Positions 1 through 13,326 of a DNA stretch of 64,000 nt are shown piece after piece. The translations under genes were made by a program, and so were the position numbers. The notes under the pieces are model-generated. The model had not been told where the DNA came from. It searched no databases and saw only the letters and a program-made list of their open reading frames with translations. The DNA lies in the NCBI GenBank assembly GCA_018697195.1, contig CM031858.1:107942944-108006943 (forward strand). Reading direction: 5' to 3'. Source of the stretch: Certhia americana. Its lineage: Eukaryota; Chordata; Aves; Passeriformes; Certhiidae. The stretch's first letter is position 1, and every line of letters begins with the position of its first letter.

Positions 1-2779
1 GGCATGTTCAAGAGCCAGGTACACTCTCCTAACATCCTTAATGGGTCATGTTGCTTTTAGGAGCAAAACTGCAGCAACTTTATATGATCCATCTGTTTTT
101 TCCTGGAAGAAAGGGCTTCATAAATACCATGTGTTCACTAAATTTATCTGTGGCTTTTTTGCAGGTGGGAAAACATTTGTTTAAACAAGATTCAGATTAT
201 TGGTGGAGCCAATGAATATGTACTCTTCCACCAATTCACAAAGAGGTATTGCATTTGAAAACCGTAGATTTTTCTCCCTGGTTGCTGAATTATCTGACAC
301 AAGAGAATTCATTTGCCTCATTCAAGTTTCTAACAACCTATGTTAAAGCAGGTGCAAACCTTATTTTTTGTGGAAAATTTGCCTGGAAGAAAAAAAAAGC
401 TAAACAGCATTGGCATTTCCAGCAGTTTTCCTACTGCTGCTGGCAGAGGACAAACAGGGCAGCTTTCCATTAATTGTGTGTTTGCTGAACCGCCCCTCCA
501 AGAGTGTAGGATCTATGCTTTGGCTTTTCCTCTCTCAGGTCATGTTTGGAGCAAAACAACCCATCACCAACTCTTCCTACCCAGCCGCTGGCAGCCTGTT
601 GTCCTGGAGTATTGCTGCAATTGGTCTTTAGAGCAGAACCGTGGTCTGAGGCTCCTTTGTTGTAACATGCTTCCTACTTTATAGCTACACCAGTGTGGGA
701 AAAGGGAGGGAGAGACAGAGAGAGAAAAGGCTTTGTGCAACTCTGGCAAATTCTGTCCAAGAAATAGAGAATACACAGGCACATTAACTGTGGATTAACA
801 TGAACGTTGTAATGATGCAGCAAGGATATATCTTGACATTAACCATATATTCCATTTATGTCTTACATGGTAATTGCCTACTTTTCTATCTTAGAAAGAA
901 TTCCAGTGGGAAACCAGTCATGGCTACTATGTGAAAATTAGTCAAGCTTGTCTCCCCTGGAAATTGCAGTGGAAAATACATAGATTCAAAAAGTCTTCCT
1001 TGTAAATGCATGAGTTCTGTCCCTCAAAGAAAAAAGAACATTGTCTACTTCTCCTTATCTGAATGGGCTAATTGAGTCACAACAATGATTTCAGCTGCTA
1101 GAAAAGCTGAAATAATAACAATTATGTTATTATTCTCTATGCAAAGACAATTTTTTCCTTTTTTCCAAAGAAGTTGGGATATGTTGCCGAGGAAGTGATT
1201 CTGATTTCCACTACCCCTCACACAAACAGATACATGTATATTTTTAAAGAGTTGTGCCACAGCCTAGTTTGCTGTCCTTGGTGGCACTGTCAAAACGAGA
1301 ACATAATTTACTGTAAGAAATCCAGTTCAAAGGCTGAGATTGAGAGATTCCTTGAAAAGCAGTATTTTTTCCATTACACATATTTTAAGATTTACATTAG
1401 GTGATCCTACAGCTTTGTGTGGAAGAAAACAGAAAGGGCTAATCTATAGTGTAGAAATGCTGCTTTTTTTGTTGGCTTTGCAATAGTACAAATTGTACCC
1501 ACTCCTTCTCAGTGCTCTCCCATGGGGGGAAGTTAATGCACAGTGATGGACATACTCCATGGACAAGGCTCCAAGGTGGTCCTGAGTGACTTCTGCTTTG
1601 AAAGCAGAGGAAGGCACAGGTGGTACTAACTGAAAGGACAATCTGGCAACATAATCTTCTCCAGGTCTGTAGTTGTCTGTTTGTTTGCTTCTTTTTCAAT
1701 CCTACTGGCCTCCACAACATTTCATAGTGATTTCTACTTGTGCATTAAAAAGCATTTCTGTAAGTTTGCTTTAAATCTGCCATCTAATCATTATTCAGGG
1801 TGTTTTAAAAAAAAAAAAAAAGTTGAATAATCATTTCTTGTTTGCCTTCTCTTCCATGATTTTCTATAATATTCTCTTCCATGATTTTCATAATTAAACT
1901 GCCTGAGAATTCAGATTTAACTATTTATTCACCTTTTCTTCTACATCTTTTCCATCACGTGTGCCCATCTAACTTCATTCTTTGACCTTTCCCAAATAAA
2001 GCTCATCAATCTGCTCACTCCCTCCTTTTTTGAAGCATAACTTTCTGTCTCCTCACCAAGTCCTGGCATGCCAAGTCCCAACAAAGTCAGTCCTAGGCTT
2101 GTACCAGCTTCTAGAAATAACTCCTTATTGCCCAGCTTGCTCCTAGAACTTCTAAGGAGCCTCTTCAAAAATCTGATCTCTCCTTGACAGAAGAATGTCT
2201 CCTTCCTGCTTGACTTTTGTAGAGAGAATAACTTCAATCCCACACCACCCTTGTCATTGTGCCTCTTGGCACCCTGACAATGCAGATGCCTTTCTTAGCC
2301 TGGGCTCTGGTGAGAGGTAGGTGTTCAGCTAAGGTCACCTTGTGGAGCTCAATCTGAGCTGGATCTTTTGTCTCTGCTCACTTATCAAGTCCACAGTGCT
2401 GCAAAGCAAATGCTGTGTCTTAAACAGGTACCATAGTGGGAAAAAAACTGCTATGGACAAGAGAGGTGGAGAGAGAAAAAAGTTATATGACACATTCCTG
2501 GAGTTTCTATCAGCCCCACGGAGATATTTAGTACTCCCATCTTCTGCTCCTGTTAGAAAGGCCCTTTCCTACACTTTGCAGCGTCATATATCTGTTCCAT
2601 CATCTCTTTTTCAATGTAAAAATGTTCTGACCTATTTGCTCTCCTTCATTTCTCTATGATTCCTCTCAGTATATTTCTTAATGTTATCATAGCATATTCC
2701 AAAGAGGTAACATTGGAGGTAAAATTACCAGTAGTACTTAGAATGCAAACTTACCATGCAGATATATAATGTTACAAGG
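1..2779. other. Non-coding, no element recognised
   Basis: AT-rich unique-looking sequence with stop codons in all frames, a poly-A of about 15 at 1806-1821 and no splice-framed exon that I can identify. Confidence 0.6.
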
Positions 2780-3420
2780 ATGCTCTGTTTTTATTTTCAC
2801 TTCCTTTTTAATAATTCCCAATGCACTATTTACCACTTCACTACCGTGGAGCTGACTTTTCAGAGCTCTATCCATAATGACTCCCAGATCTCTTGCTAGA
2901 CTAGTAATAGCTAATTTCCCTAGCTAACAGCTAATTTAGAGTTCATCACTGTGTATATAGTCATATAGATAGTTGGTTTTTTCTCCTTCATGCACCTTAC
3001 TTGCATTTATTGACATTTCATTTGTGATTTCCATTGAATTTAATTTGTGATTTTATTACCTTATCACTCAGTATTGTAAGATCCTTCTGTAGCTGTTTGC
3101 AGCCAATTGCACATTTCACAGTCTCAAATAATTATTTGTCTTCTGCAGACTTCCTTGCCTCATTTTTAACCTACAATACAGACAACCTATACAGACTACC
3201 TACAATAATTTTGAAGTGCACATATCCCAGTACAGATCTTGTGGAACCACCCTGGTAACATTCAACTATCATGAAACATCACATTTTATCCTTGACCTTA
3301 TTTTTCCAATTTTTCTAAAAGCTGTTTATGCATGCCACTACAAAAGGACTTGCTTCATCAGTTTAAATGCTTGCTGAGGGACTCCCCCAGCAGACAGCTC
3401 TCACCTCTACTATTTCTTTC
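2780..3420 (-). mobile_element. Ancient CR1-type LINE fragment
   Basis: The plus strand reads as the reverse complement of an old CR1 reverse-transcriptase region. It has ATGACTCCCAGATCTCTTGC, then GCATTTATTGACATTTCA, then CCCAGTACAGATCTTGTGGA ahead of an accept-type CCACCCTGGTAACA block, in the canonical order. It is much diverged and has no long frame. Identification is by recall of the CR1 consensus; edges are approximate. Confidence 0.7.
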
Positions 3421-6400
3421 CAGCTGTGCTTGAGCTATAGCTGGTAAGCCTGTATGTTGTGGCCCATGGGCCAAGTCCTGGGACTCCTCAATCTCTGGAG
3501 ATATGTGATGGTTGAAGAAGACCATGAGCTGTCATGGGGAGGAGTCTCAGCATCATGGTGGTATTGTGGGGTCACAGTGCCACCATACAATGCTACAGAG
3601 AGACTGAGAGTCCCACAGGGATTAGATCCTGACGTCTCTCCATCCCCAAGCACTCATCTCCACTGTGAAGAGCCGAGTGGCTTTTAGAGCAGGGTAGCAG
3701 CAAAGACTTTAATTTTGGTTTGGATGTGGCTGGTGTATTGGAGAGTGCTTGCTGTTGCACTCAGCATAAATAATTCTTAGATTTAATTTATAGCTTGCAA
3801 GGATCCACTAAGCACCCCAAAACTTTTGTTCAGTATACAAGAACCTGATAGAAATAACCTGTAAAATTGAGGGGAAAAAATAATTTCTTAGGCCTCTTTG
3901 TTTTATTCAGGTGCAAGTGAATATGTGACTCTTATTTTAGAGCATACAGACATCTTTGCAAGTGTGCAATCAACATATTTTCCTTGTGCAAATGCCATTT
4001 CTTTCCTTTCTATTGATGAATTAACAGCCTAGCTCAGTCTTTTCTGAATTATTTGAACCATTCATATGAGACTCAAGTGCACAGAAGCCAAAAGATTTAG
4101 AAGGAAGACAAATTATTGTATGTGTTGAAAACAATTGCAAGGGAGTGTGAGTTTTACATTCTAGCTGCTTTGGACCTCTCTGCTAATCTGCATCATACTG
4201 CAGAAACAGCAAGTCTTTAGTTAATGTAGGATTAGTCTATTGCTTTCATAGACTATTTTTAATGCCAGTTAGATAGTCACTCTCAGAAAAAATGATAAGG
4301 TATTGTTCCTTTTTTCAAGCAAAACAGTACCTAATCTAATATTTGGCACATTAAAAAAAAGCCCAGCCCAAATACAGTTCCCCACCCTGTCTCAGCTTGC
4401 CATGTAAGGACTCATAAGTATGAACATGTTTAAATGTTAAACAGGACAATAAAGGACTTTTGCCCAACCTTCTAAGCCATATAAACCCAATTATGGCACT
4501 TCTGAATAGAAAGAAAACAATGGTTATATTTCACTTAACTTGACCTTTTAAGCTGCCAACCTTTTTCTGTGTAAAACATCTTTATATGGTTGAGTTGACT
4601 GTGCTTTTCTGACATGTGTAATGTTTTTTGTGAGGTCCTCGATGAAGGTTTGGGATAAATAAACAGCTGCAGCACAATCTGAGTGCAACAACATCCCACA
4701 TTTTTGTGTCTTCACAAAGATGTCCATCAATGATCTTAGATTAGGGTGGAATTCCCATACCATTTAGATTAATCACAATTGTTGGCATGCAATGCAAGGT
4801 AACATCCCTTTTAGATAAAATGTGACTCTGGCTTTGTAATCTTTCCTCTAAATGTACTGGTATACAGCTCTGAAATCGCCCTTCCTCTAAATAGTTTTCC
4901 ATAGCTCTTCTCCCTCTGGGATCAGCACAGTCAAAAGTGGTTGGAAATGTACTGAAAATGCTGTTAGTTTATTTTTTTAAGGGGGAGAGCAGTCAGTGAT
5001 GCCAGGATATGAGTCCATTAGCGTTTTGGGTTTTTTCCCATGCACCTCCAGAGACACATGTCCAAATCATATTTTGCACAGCCACTCTGAATTTTGTTGT
5101 GAAAGCAACATAAGCACAGAGCATGAATAAGTCTCAGTAGGGAAAAATATGCCTTGGCTATTTGTGCACCAGACCCAGCTGTCTATCCAGGTAAGGCAGT
5201 GAGAAACCTTCTGTTAATATGGGAACAAGGATATTAGGCTTGCTGGAAAAGTGAATTAAATACTGTCTAGTATTAGTAAGAGAGAAACATGCGGCTCTTG
5301 GGGAATATTCACAGTACACTTCCACTAATTATAAGCTTCTCCCACCAGGCAACTGATTGGAGAGAGGAGCTCATCTGGAATTTTGGTGGCTGCCTGTAGC
5401 AGCTACTGGTTTCTGAGAAATGCTGGTGTTGAAGATACCTTGTTATAGGAACAAGGGAGGTGGTTTCATGGACTTTGATTTTTCTGCACCTGTGTTTTGA
5501 TGTATCTATTTAACCAGCTCAAAATCAAGCAAATTTTGGGCTGAACTACTGGAAAATCACTGAACTACTGAAAAACCTAACTCCCTTGAGTTCAGTGCCC
5601 TACCATAGGGGCTGGTTTCCATTGCTTCAGTGAGAACTTAATGTTCTCTGGCTTTGACTCCACATAACAATTTCTTTCCATACAGGTTTCTTACTAGATT
5701 CCTATGCCTGATGTAACTTACTCCACTACTCACACCCTTCTGCAACTGATGAACACTGAGATGTACTCTGAACAGCTGCACCCATCTGCGCATGCAGCAG
5801 CAGTGGCTGTGTGGGCAATTAGCACCTGCAATTATGCTGCATTTTATGCAGTGGGAACATACAGAGAACAAGAGCATGGGCCTCACCTGTCACTGGCACG
5901 CAGTGTGTGAAAAAATAGCAAGAGGAGGACAAACAGGACTCCTGGTTCAGGCAGGTAGACTATTCTGCATGTCAGCTTATGCACCAACCACAACAGGCTT
6001 TTTCCTTCCAGCAGTTTCTCTTTTGTCACTTTGTTGCTTTTGCTGAGGCCTGGAATTTTTAAAATAGGAAAAGAAACAAAATAGACTTTTCCCGAGAATG
6101 CCCTTGAAAATAGAAGTTAGAAAATGACATTGGAAAATATGTTCCAGCTGTTCAGCATCTGACCAAGTTAAAACTTGGTCTGGGCCCCAGAGACTATTTT
6201 CTCTTTTTAGTCTCACAGATAGCACCAACAACTGCACAGGAACTATGTGTGTGAACTACAGCAATAGGGAGATGTCTTAAACTCATCCTAGACTGTATTT
6301 TAGCAAGCTGCTCCCTCTGTACATATGTGTTTCCACAGTATACCTTTCAACCTGAGGAACTGTGGGTGCTATAGATTAATATAAACTCACATTTGGTGCA

Positions 6401-6672
6401 AGAGGCTTCATGCTTCCAGTCCCTTGCAATGCTTTTGCCTGCAGCTATCTGCCATGCCAATTCCTCCTTTCCTGCCACATTTTATTAAAAAGTATTTTTC
6501 CCCCTTTGCTTATGACTTTTAATTTCTGTCTATTATTTAGTGCTGCAGCTCTTGAACTTTGCTGGATATTGCAAATTGTACAGCATAAAAAGTTTCTGTG
6601 AAGTTTGGACTAACAATTTATTTTCATCCTCAGGGATACTTGTTTCCTCCTCCTTTCCCATGAATGAATAAA

Positions 6673-6705
<33 letters not shown>

Positions 6706-9700
6706 CTCCTTTCATGTAAAAGGAAACATTCTCCTGTGGACACAACCTGAGAAATTAGGGATACTTGAATTTCTTTCTACACCATCATCATGCTCTGACC
6801 TTGGGTGAGTCATCTGGACATTGTGTTCTTCTCCTATGTCAGTGATCAAAAATAGATATAAAACCCACACATATTCAACTTTTCTTGTAATGTAGATATA
6901 TGGATGGAAAGTATTAAATAAGTGCTTTGGGTATACACTAATTTTCTTTTAAAGCCTGGTTTATTACAAGAGAAAACAGCCTTATTTTAAAAACTTTTAA
7001 GAAGATATTAAAAAAAAAATAAAGGGAGGACACTAAGTGAAGGCCACCAAGCCAATAGGGAGGTGCACCCTGATTTTCAGGTTTGATGTAGGTGCCAAGT
7101 GTATTTAACAGATACTGCTGTAGACCAAACATTCTAGATCACAGTATACACAGTCCACATCATTGTAGACTTAAGTGATTTCAAAGGGCCTGCCTGTGAC
7201 CTTTTCTTGCATAAATCTTCATTGATTGTATGGAGGAAGGGAAGCACCTACGTGCATCTCTTTCAGGATCAGGGCTTTTCTTCCAACACACGGATTGGAC
7301 AAATGTCTTTATGGAATCTGAGTGTTTAAATACCCAAAAAAGTGAAAAGATTGTAATTTAGAGGCCCATTGTTTTAATTAGTAAAGTGCTAAAAAGCACA
7401 CTCTGTCCCCCTTCAGCTGTGCTATTCTTTGCCTCTTTGTTCAATTCTCTGGATGTACAGTCTATGAACACCATAAGCATGTGTGTCCTTATCCTTACTT
7501 TAAAAGCTTGTTTGTGGTTCATTATGAGCTATTAGGGAGAGCACATCAAGCAATTGTTTTGGCAGGGATACAGGAATTGCTTCATTTTCTGGCAGGAACA
7601 ATTCTCTCCTACCAAACAGAAATATGAGGCTTCATGATTGGATTTGTAGCTCCCTCCCTCCTCCTGAGCATGTTTACATTAAGAAAGTACATCTTTGAAG
7701 TAGAATATGACAAGCAGTCAGCCTCAAAGGGTCAAATGTGGCTTTAATGTGCAAGGAAACTTTCCTTTATCCCATACATCCAAAAATAACAGCACAAAAA
7801 ATCACTTTAATGCATTCAGAAATAAAAGAACTGGAGAGAGGTGTAAGTACTAAGATTAGGTTTTGAAGTAAAGTGTTGTCAGCAACATTCAGGCTTGGGA
7901 GAAGGGCTGGCTGAAAAACATTAGGAGTGCAATGCCAGGAAGCCTGTATGTGGAATTTCTAAGTTAGAAATTTGCAGGCAGAACCCAACACATTAAGATG
8001 CTTCTCAGACTGATAGCAGGTGGAGATGAGGGGAGACCACCATGAGCATTAAGCTGTGCAAAACCAGTCATCACAATTCCTACATACTCCTTCACCTTTT
8101 GCAAATTGAACAAGCTCAAGAAAGGTAGGAGTTTTGTCAGAAATATAAAATCTTAGGAGCTTTGACTCTGGTAACTTCTACCTTTTTTGGCTTATATACC
8201 CAACTCAGAGTGCAAATGCTTCCAGATCTCTCTGTGTTTCCCCAAATTATTTGCTTTCTTGGTTATCCTTCCAATATTCCAGGCAGAGGACAAGATATGC
8301 CCATTGGAAGATGTTGTTATATGTAAGATGAGCCTGACAAAGAAGAAAACACCATGCTCCCTTCCTAATCATAAAATCATAATGATAAAATTACCCAGAA
8401 GAAAATAGTAAAAATGTATTAAGTAGCCCTGCTATGAAATCTTGATAGTGAATTTCCTGAGGCAGAAACACTATCAGTGCTATATGTGTGTCTGGTGACC
8501 AGCCTGGGAGAGAGCTGATTCTCTGCTGGCATACTGTGGCAAAGTGATAACTTCTGGGAAGGCTTCACTCCACAACACTCCTGCCTCTAGAAAGTGTTCA
8601 TCTCACTCGTGCTGGCTGCAGAGGAGACCAAGGGAGGGTGGGATGATTGAGGAGCCTGTTGCAGCTCTGGAGGTGGCACTGTGGACACTGATGGATAGAG
8701 CAGAGTGGGAAGCCCCCGGGGGCAGCCCAGAACCTGGCACAGGGTAATGTCACCTGGCTGCTCACTGTCCCTGTCTGACAGCCAAGGGGAAATGGGGACA
8801 TGGGGCCGGGGTCTTCACTGCTGTCCTGTGATGCACCCTGACTGCAGAGCGCACACCTCGTGCTGGAGGAGTTGAGCTGTCCACTGGTGTCAGAACATGG
8901 CCTGGTTTCTGAGCTTCCCTGCCCAGGGAGCAGCTCTCCTAGCAGCAGAAAACTGGCCTGGCTTGGGACCCCCACCTACCATAGCTCAGACAACCACGGA
9001 ATACTGTAATAAATGCAGGCAATTCTGAACAACTTTTTTGAAATCTCCAGAACTTGACTGAAACTCGCTTAAGCCAGTTCCCATTGAATTCAGCCAGATT
9101 TCAAGCAGGTACTTAAAACATTTTTTTTAAACTTAGAATAAAATAATTTCAGCCTTAAGGTTGTTGCAGACGCAACAGAGAAAGGTACTAATGCCTTCAA
9201 AACTCCCAGGTAATTTACAGAAGCTGCAGCCAAGGCAAGGAGCCAAGCACTGAGAGACAGATCTGATAACTTAATGCAATACAGGTTTGTATCTGTTAAT
9301 CCAGCCCACATGAACTTCTGCACTTTGTAAAGGATGACTTCTGTACAAAACCCATCTGCTATGCTCCCTCATCTCTTTGCTCTGAAAAATATTGCAAAAG
9401 CTACATGCAGGTGATTTCTGTGACCAGTTCAAATTCTGGCTTTGTTCTGTTCTGGCTATGTCTAAAACACAGAATTAGTTTAAATTGGTTTAATCTCCTC
9501 TTTGCACAGTTTCTGGTCATTTTGAGACATTCCGTTCTGTGGTTGAAAAGAGCCTTGCCCCTGTCCTGGGGCAACTTGGAAGCTGGGTAAAGGGGTTTCA
9601 AAGGAGGGCAGAAGCCATTCAGGGTCAGGCACCCCAGTTTATTTTGGCATGTCAAATATTTTGTTCAAATTAAAAAATCTAAACATCAGGCAACTTGTCA

Positions 9701-11857
9701 ACAGTCTAAAAGAAGACTTGAATCTTCTCAAATAGGCATGTTTAGATGAAGTCCTGCATCACACTGGTAATTCCAGAACCTGTTATCACAATAACTCACT
9801 ACCAGGAGAGAAATCCCTTGTGAAATAACTACACTGAAGACCACATACTTACATAAAGCAAGAAATTAGAAGCAAATACTTCACTCTTCTGTGTCAGAGG
9901 GCCAAAATGCTCTTTACTGGGGAAAAAAAAGCAGAATAAGCCCAAGGAATCTGGACATTCATATATGTAAATCTAACCTGAGTAAGCACAATACAGAGTT
10001 TACAACCCATTTCTGATTGGAAACAAAAAAATGCACAGAAAACAAGCATGAATGCTTTAAGTATGTGTGTGGATTTAATAGGAAAGAACCAGAAATTAGA
10101 TAGTAGGGGAGGGAGGTGGTCTGCAGGTAAATAGGAAGTAACGGAGATAATTAATCAGGAAATTAATTCTCTGCCATGCCGCATGGATCCTCGCTTATAG
10201 TAAACAGACAGTTCTTAGTATTCAGGATAATTTTCAAGAAGACCTACACTTTCAGCCTTGTGGTGACAGAACCAGGACCAGAACCTCCCAAGTTGTTTCA
10301 TGTTTTGTTTTAAATTCTTAATTTTGCCTCCCCTTGAACAGTAGACAGGAACTGCTGTCTCTCCAGAAGAACAATGTTCTCAAGGAGCAGCTTCAGAACA
10401 CATACATAGTGCCTGTTTTACTGGAAGAATTCAAGGAAGAAATCTGTGGTTTTCCCCAGAAGAATTCTAGGCATATAATTAACAACATTTCTTTGCATAA
10501 TTTCTTAGGTCCAGAGAACTGGGGAAAGCCTCACAAGTATATTCAAGTCTTTGATTTAGCAACTGTTGAAGATAAAAAGCAGAAAGTCCACTTTGATACA
10601 AGGTATTAGAGTAAAAAATCCAAATTTTCCCAAAATTCATGGCAAAATTTCCTAGCAGCATTTAGTTTTGGTATTTTTTTTTTTCTCTGCAGTTACGTAG
10701 CTGGTCTGTGGGCTCACCTGCTGAGGAGTCACACCAAACAGAGATGCTCATCAACTGCGTACATAACCAACAACCTCTGTGTACCACCTGTGTTTCCAGG
10801 AGAGCCTGCAACTGATGGCTACAACATACTGTTTCACTGCTTTGCTGTTCAGCTTCATTCTTCTTTTGCTGTTCACATCTCTCAGTTTTCAGGTGCTTAC
10901 TTCATGGAGGCCATCAGGCAAGAGTTGATGCATTCAAACTGCTCACCCAGCTGTAAAAGCTCTCTGTTCACCAAGGCTACCAAACAGAACGCTTTCACAA
11001 CTGTTGTGGTTTTGAGGAAATCATACTTCATTGCAAAGTGCAAACAAACTCCTCATGTCTGAAGATTTCAACCAAAATCTTCTTTCAGACTGTGCTTGGG
11101 CCGCTAGATGCTGCCATTGTTCACCATCAACTGAGGAAGTGATGCTCAAAATCCTACCACCTCTCTTCGCATTACAGAAGGTAGAAGGATAATGTGATGT
11201 CAAAGTGGAAGGTCCTACCCATTCTCCTTCAGTTCCTGGGATCCAGCAGTGGTAGAAATGAAAAGGAGGATCATCACAGCCTGTCTTGCTAGTAGAAAGA
11301 TAGCAGAGAAGATGGAGTTTCATAGGAGTGGGCGTAGCAGAAGTAATGTGAAACTGCTTGATTCTATAAATGTTAGGGGACAATCTCGAAACAGTGAAAA
11401 CACCCCACATCTCCAGTGGATTTTTCTGAAGGTTTTCCTTCTTGGGAAAGGATGATGTGAAATTTTAAAATAATAGTAATTTGGGTGACCAGATAATGTT
11501 TCAGAAGAAAGTAAAATAATCCCACAGGATCCTTTGCGTGGATATCCTGAGTATTCAACTTGCAAGGTTTGCAGTATTGATATTCCATTAGCAGATCTCT
11601 AAGCTTTCTAACATCTTACTACCAGCCAATCAATGTCCAAATTCTATGAAGTTGCTGAGAAAGCACACATTTATGGTGAGGGAATTGATATCTTTATCCA
11701 GCTTCCGTTCTCCTGCATGGAGCAGTGCAGTAAGACACAGTCACGCATTTGTGTGAATATTTCAGAGCACAAGTATTAAAATTGAGACTAAAATGATAGC
11801 AGCAATTGTTTTGCTTGCAGTTAACATATAGTATGCTCAATCTATCAGTCACTGCCT
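3421..11857. other. Intergenic, no gene recognised
   Basis: Only short unrelated frames. A locally GC-richer block at 8.54-8.98 kb has overlapping frames on both strands but no family match. The 40-bp poly-T at 6.68 kb is listed separately. Confidence 0.6.
6676..6715 (+). repeat. Poly-T of 40 bp
   Basis: A pure T run directly after AATAAAAGC. It is unusually long for a chance homopolymer. No adjacent retroposon was recognised. Confidence 0.95.
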
Positions 11858-12088
11858 TATTCAGATTAGATATAGGGAAGGAAGTTTTTACAATGAGGAT
11901 GGTAAAACACTGGGACACTTTGCCCAGAGAGGTGGCAGATGTTCTGGAAACGTTCAAGGCCAGACTTGAATGCTCAGGGCTCTGAGCAACCTGATCTAGT
12001 TAAAGATGTTTCTGCTTAGTGCAGGGGAGCTGAACTGGATGACCTTCAAATGCTCTTTCCATCTATGATTCTATGATTCTGTGGTTCA
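11858..12088 (+). mobile_element. CR1 LINE 3' end
   Basis: This shows the diagnostic CR1 terminal segment: GGAAGTTTTTACAATGAGG, then TTTGCCCAGAGAGGTGGCAG, then CTCTGAGCAACCTGATCTAG, then a GGATGACCTTCAAATG block, ending in the octamer-like repeat TCTATGATTCTATGATTCTG. It is a 5'-truncated copy on the plus strand of about 230 bp. Confidence 0.9.
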
Positions 12089-12449
12089 TGTTGCATCACA
12101 GCTCAGGATAAAAATACCCCTTTTTACTTCACCAAGTCAATGCCACCCTTTACTAATGACACCACTAATGCTGGACCTCAGGGCTCCTCAGACAGAAATC
12201 TAGTGGCAGCCAAAGAAACACTGACTCAGGAAATGAGGCACGGCTGCAGCATCTTCATCTCTGCCTTTGCTGCAAAGACGTGACTTTTTCAAAGTACATA
12301 AGAAAACTTCAGGAAGAAGCCAACATCAAATAAGCACATGCAGAGCTGCTTTCTTCTACCACTGATCAAAGAGCAGTGTCAGGAGAAGGAGAAATAGTAC
12401 TGCTGCTAGAACAACTTTGTCACCATGCCTCATCAAATTGCATACAGAG

Positions 12450-12880
12450 GAGAGCAACGACACTGGTGTAAAGGTTGGAAGGCATGTCCTAGGAGGAAGG
12501 GCTGAGGACTTAGGATTTGTCCAGTTTGCAGTAAAGAAGGCTGTGGGCAACCTCATTGCTGCCTAGACCTTCCTGAGGAGGGAAAGTGGAGAGGCAGTGA
12601 CAGGACACATGGGAATTGTGTCAGCTAGGGACAATTATGTCAGACTGGACATCAAGAAACATTTCTTTACCAAGGGTGTGGTCAAACACAGGAACAGACT
12701 TCTTAGTGAGGTGATCGATGCCCTAGGGCTGTCAGTATTTAGAAGGTGTTTGGATAATGGCCTCAAGAATTTGACTTTTGAACACACCTGAAATGGTCAG
12801 TTAATTCGACCAGATGACCATTATAGGTCCCTTCAAACTGAAATATTCTATTCTGTTCTTTCTGTTCTGTTCTATTTCAT
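12450..12880 (+). mobile_element. CR1 LINE 3' fragment, second copy in tandem orientation
   Basis: This resembles CR1 from CAGAGGAGAGCAACGACACT through GACATCAAGAAACATTTCTT and AGGTCCCTTCAAACTG to a tail of ATTCTATTCTGTTCT repeats. It is same-strand with the copy 360 bp upstream but more diverged and from a different subfamily, so it is a separate insertion. Confidence 0.8.
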
Positions 12881-13181
12881 TCTTCTATCCCTAAGCCCTG
12901 GTACAGACGCTACCTTGCATCTTTCAACGACTCGCTTCCTGAAAGTGTTTCCAGGAAGCAGGCTGGAAGGTTCCATCTGGAGATCAGACACACAGCAAAG
13001 ATCCAGATTCTCTATTCTGCATGCTCCATTTGGTGCCTCTCATCCCAAGTGGGAGAGACTGGGGAGCTGCTGGGCAGGAGGGCCTGGAAACATGTTGTGG
13101 AGCTTGGCAGCTGTTTCTGAAGCTGCGGCGTTTCGCCACAGGCAGAGTTCCCTGTGTTCTGCACGCTGCCTGATGGACCTC

Positions 13182-13281
13182 NNNNNNNNNNNNNNNNNNN
13201 NNNNNNNNNNNNNNNNNNNNNNNNNNNNNNNNNNNNNNNNNNNNNNNNNNNNNNNNNNNNNNNNNNNNNNNNNNNNNNNNN
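13182..13281. other. Scaffold gap of 100 N
   Basis: Exactly 100 N, the usual placeholder length, so the true size is unknown. Its right edge abuts a 41-bp poly-A, which is the likely cause of the break. Confidence 0.99.

Positions 13282-13322
<41 letters not shown>
13282..13322 (+). repeat. Poly-A of 41 bp at gap edge
   Basis: An uninterrupted A run directly right of the N gap. It may be a retroposon tail or an assembly artefact; sequence left of the gap does not identify an element. Confidence 0.95.

Positions 13323-13326
<4 letters not shown>

Noticed and set aside
8544..8975. Overlapping frames in a GC-richer block
   Set aside because: Both strands are open because of local GC content; no domain, no splice-framed continuation found.
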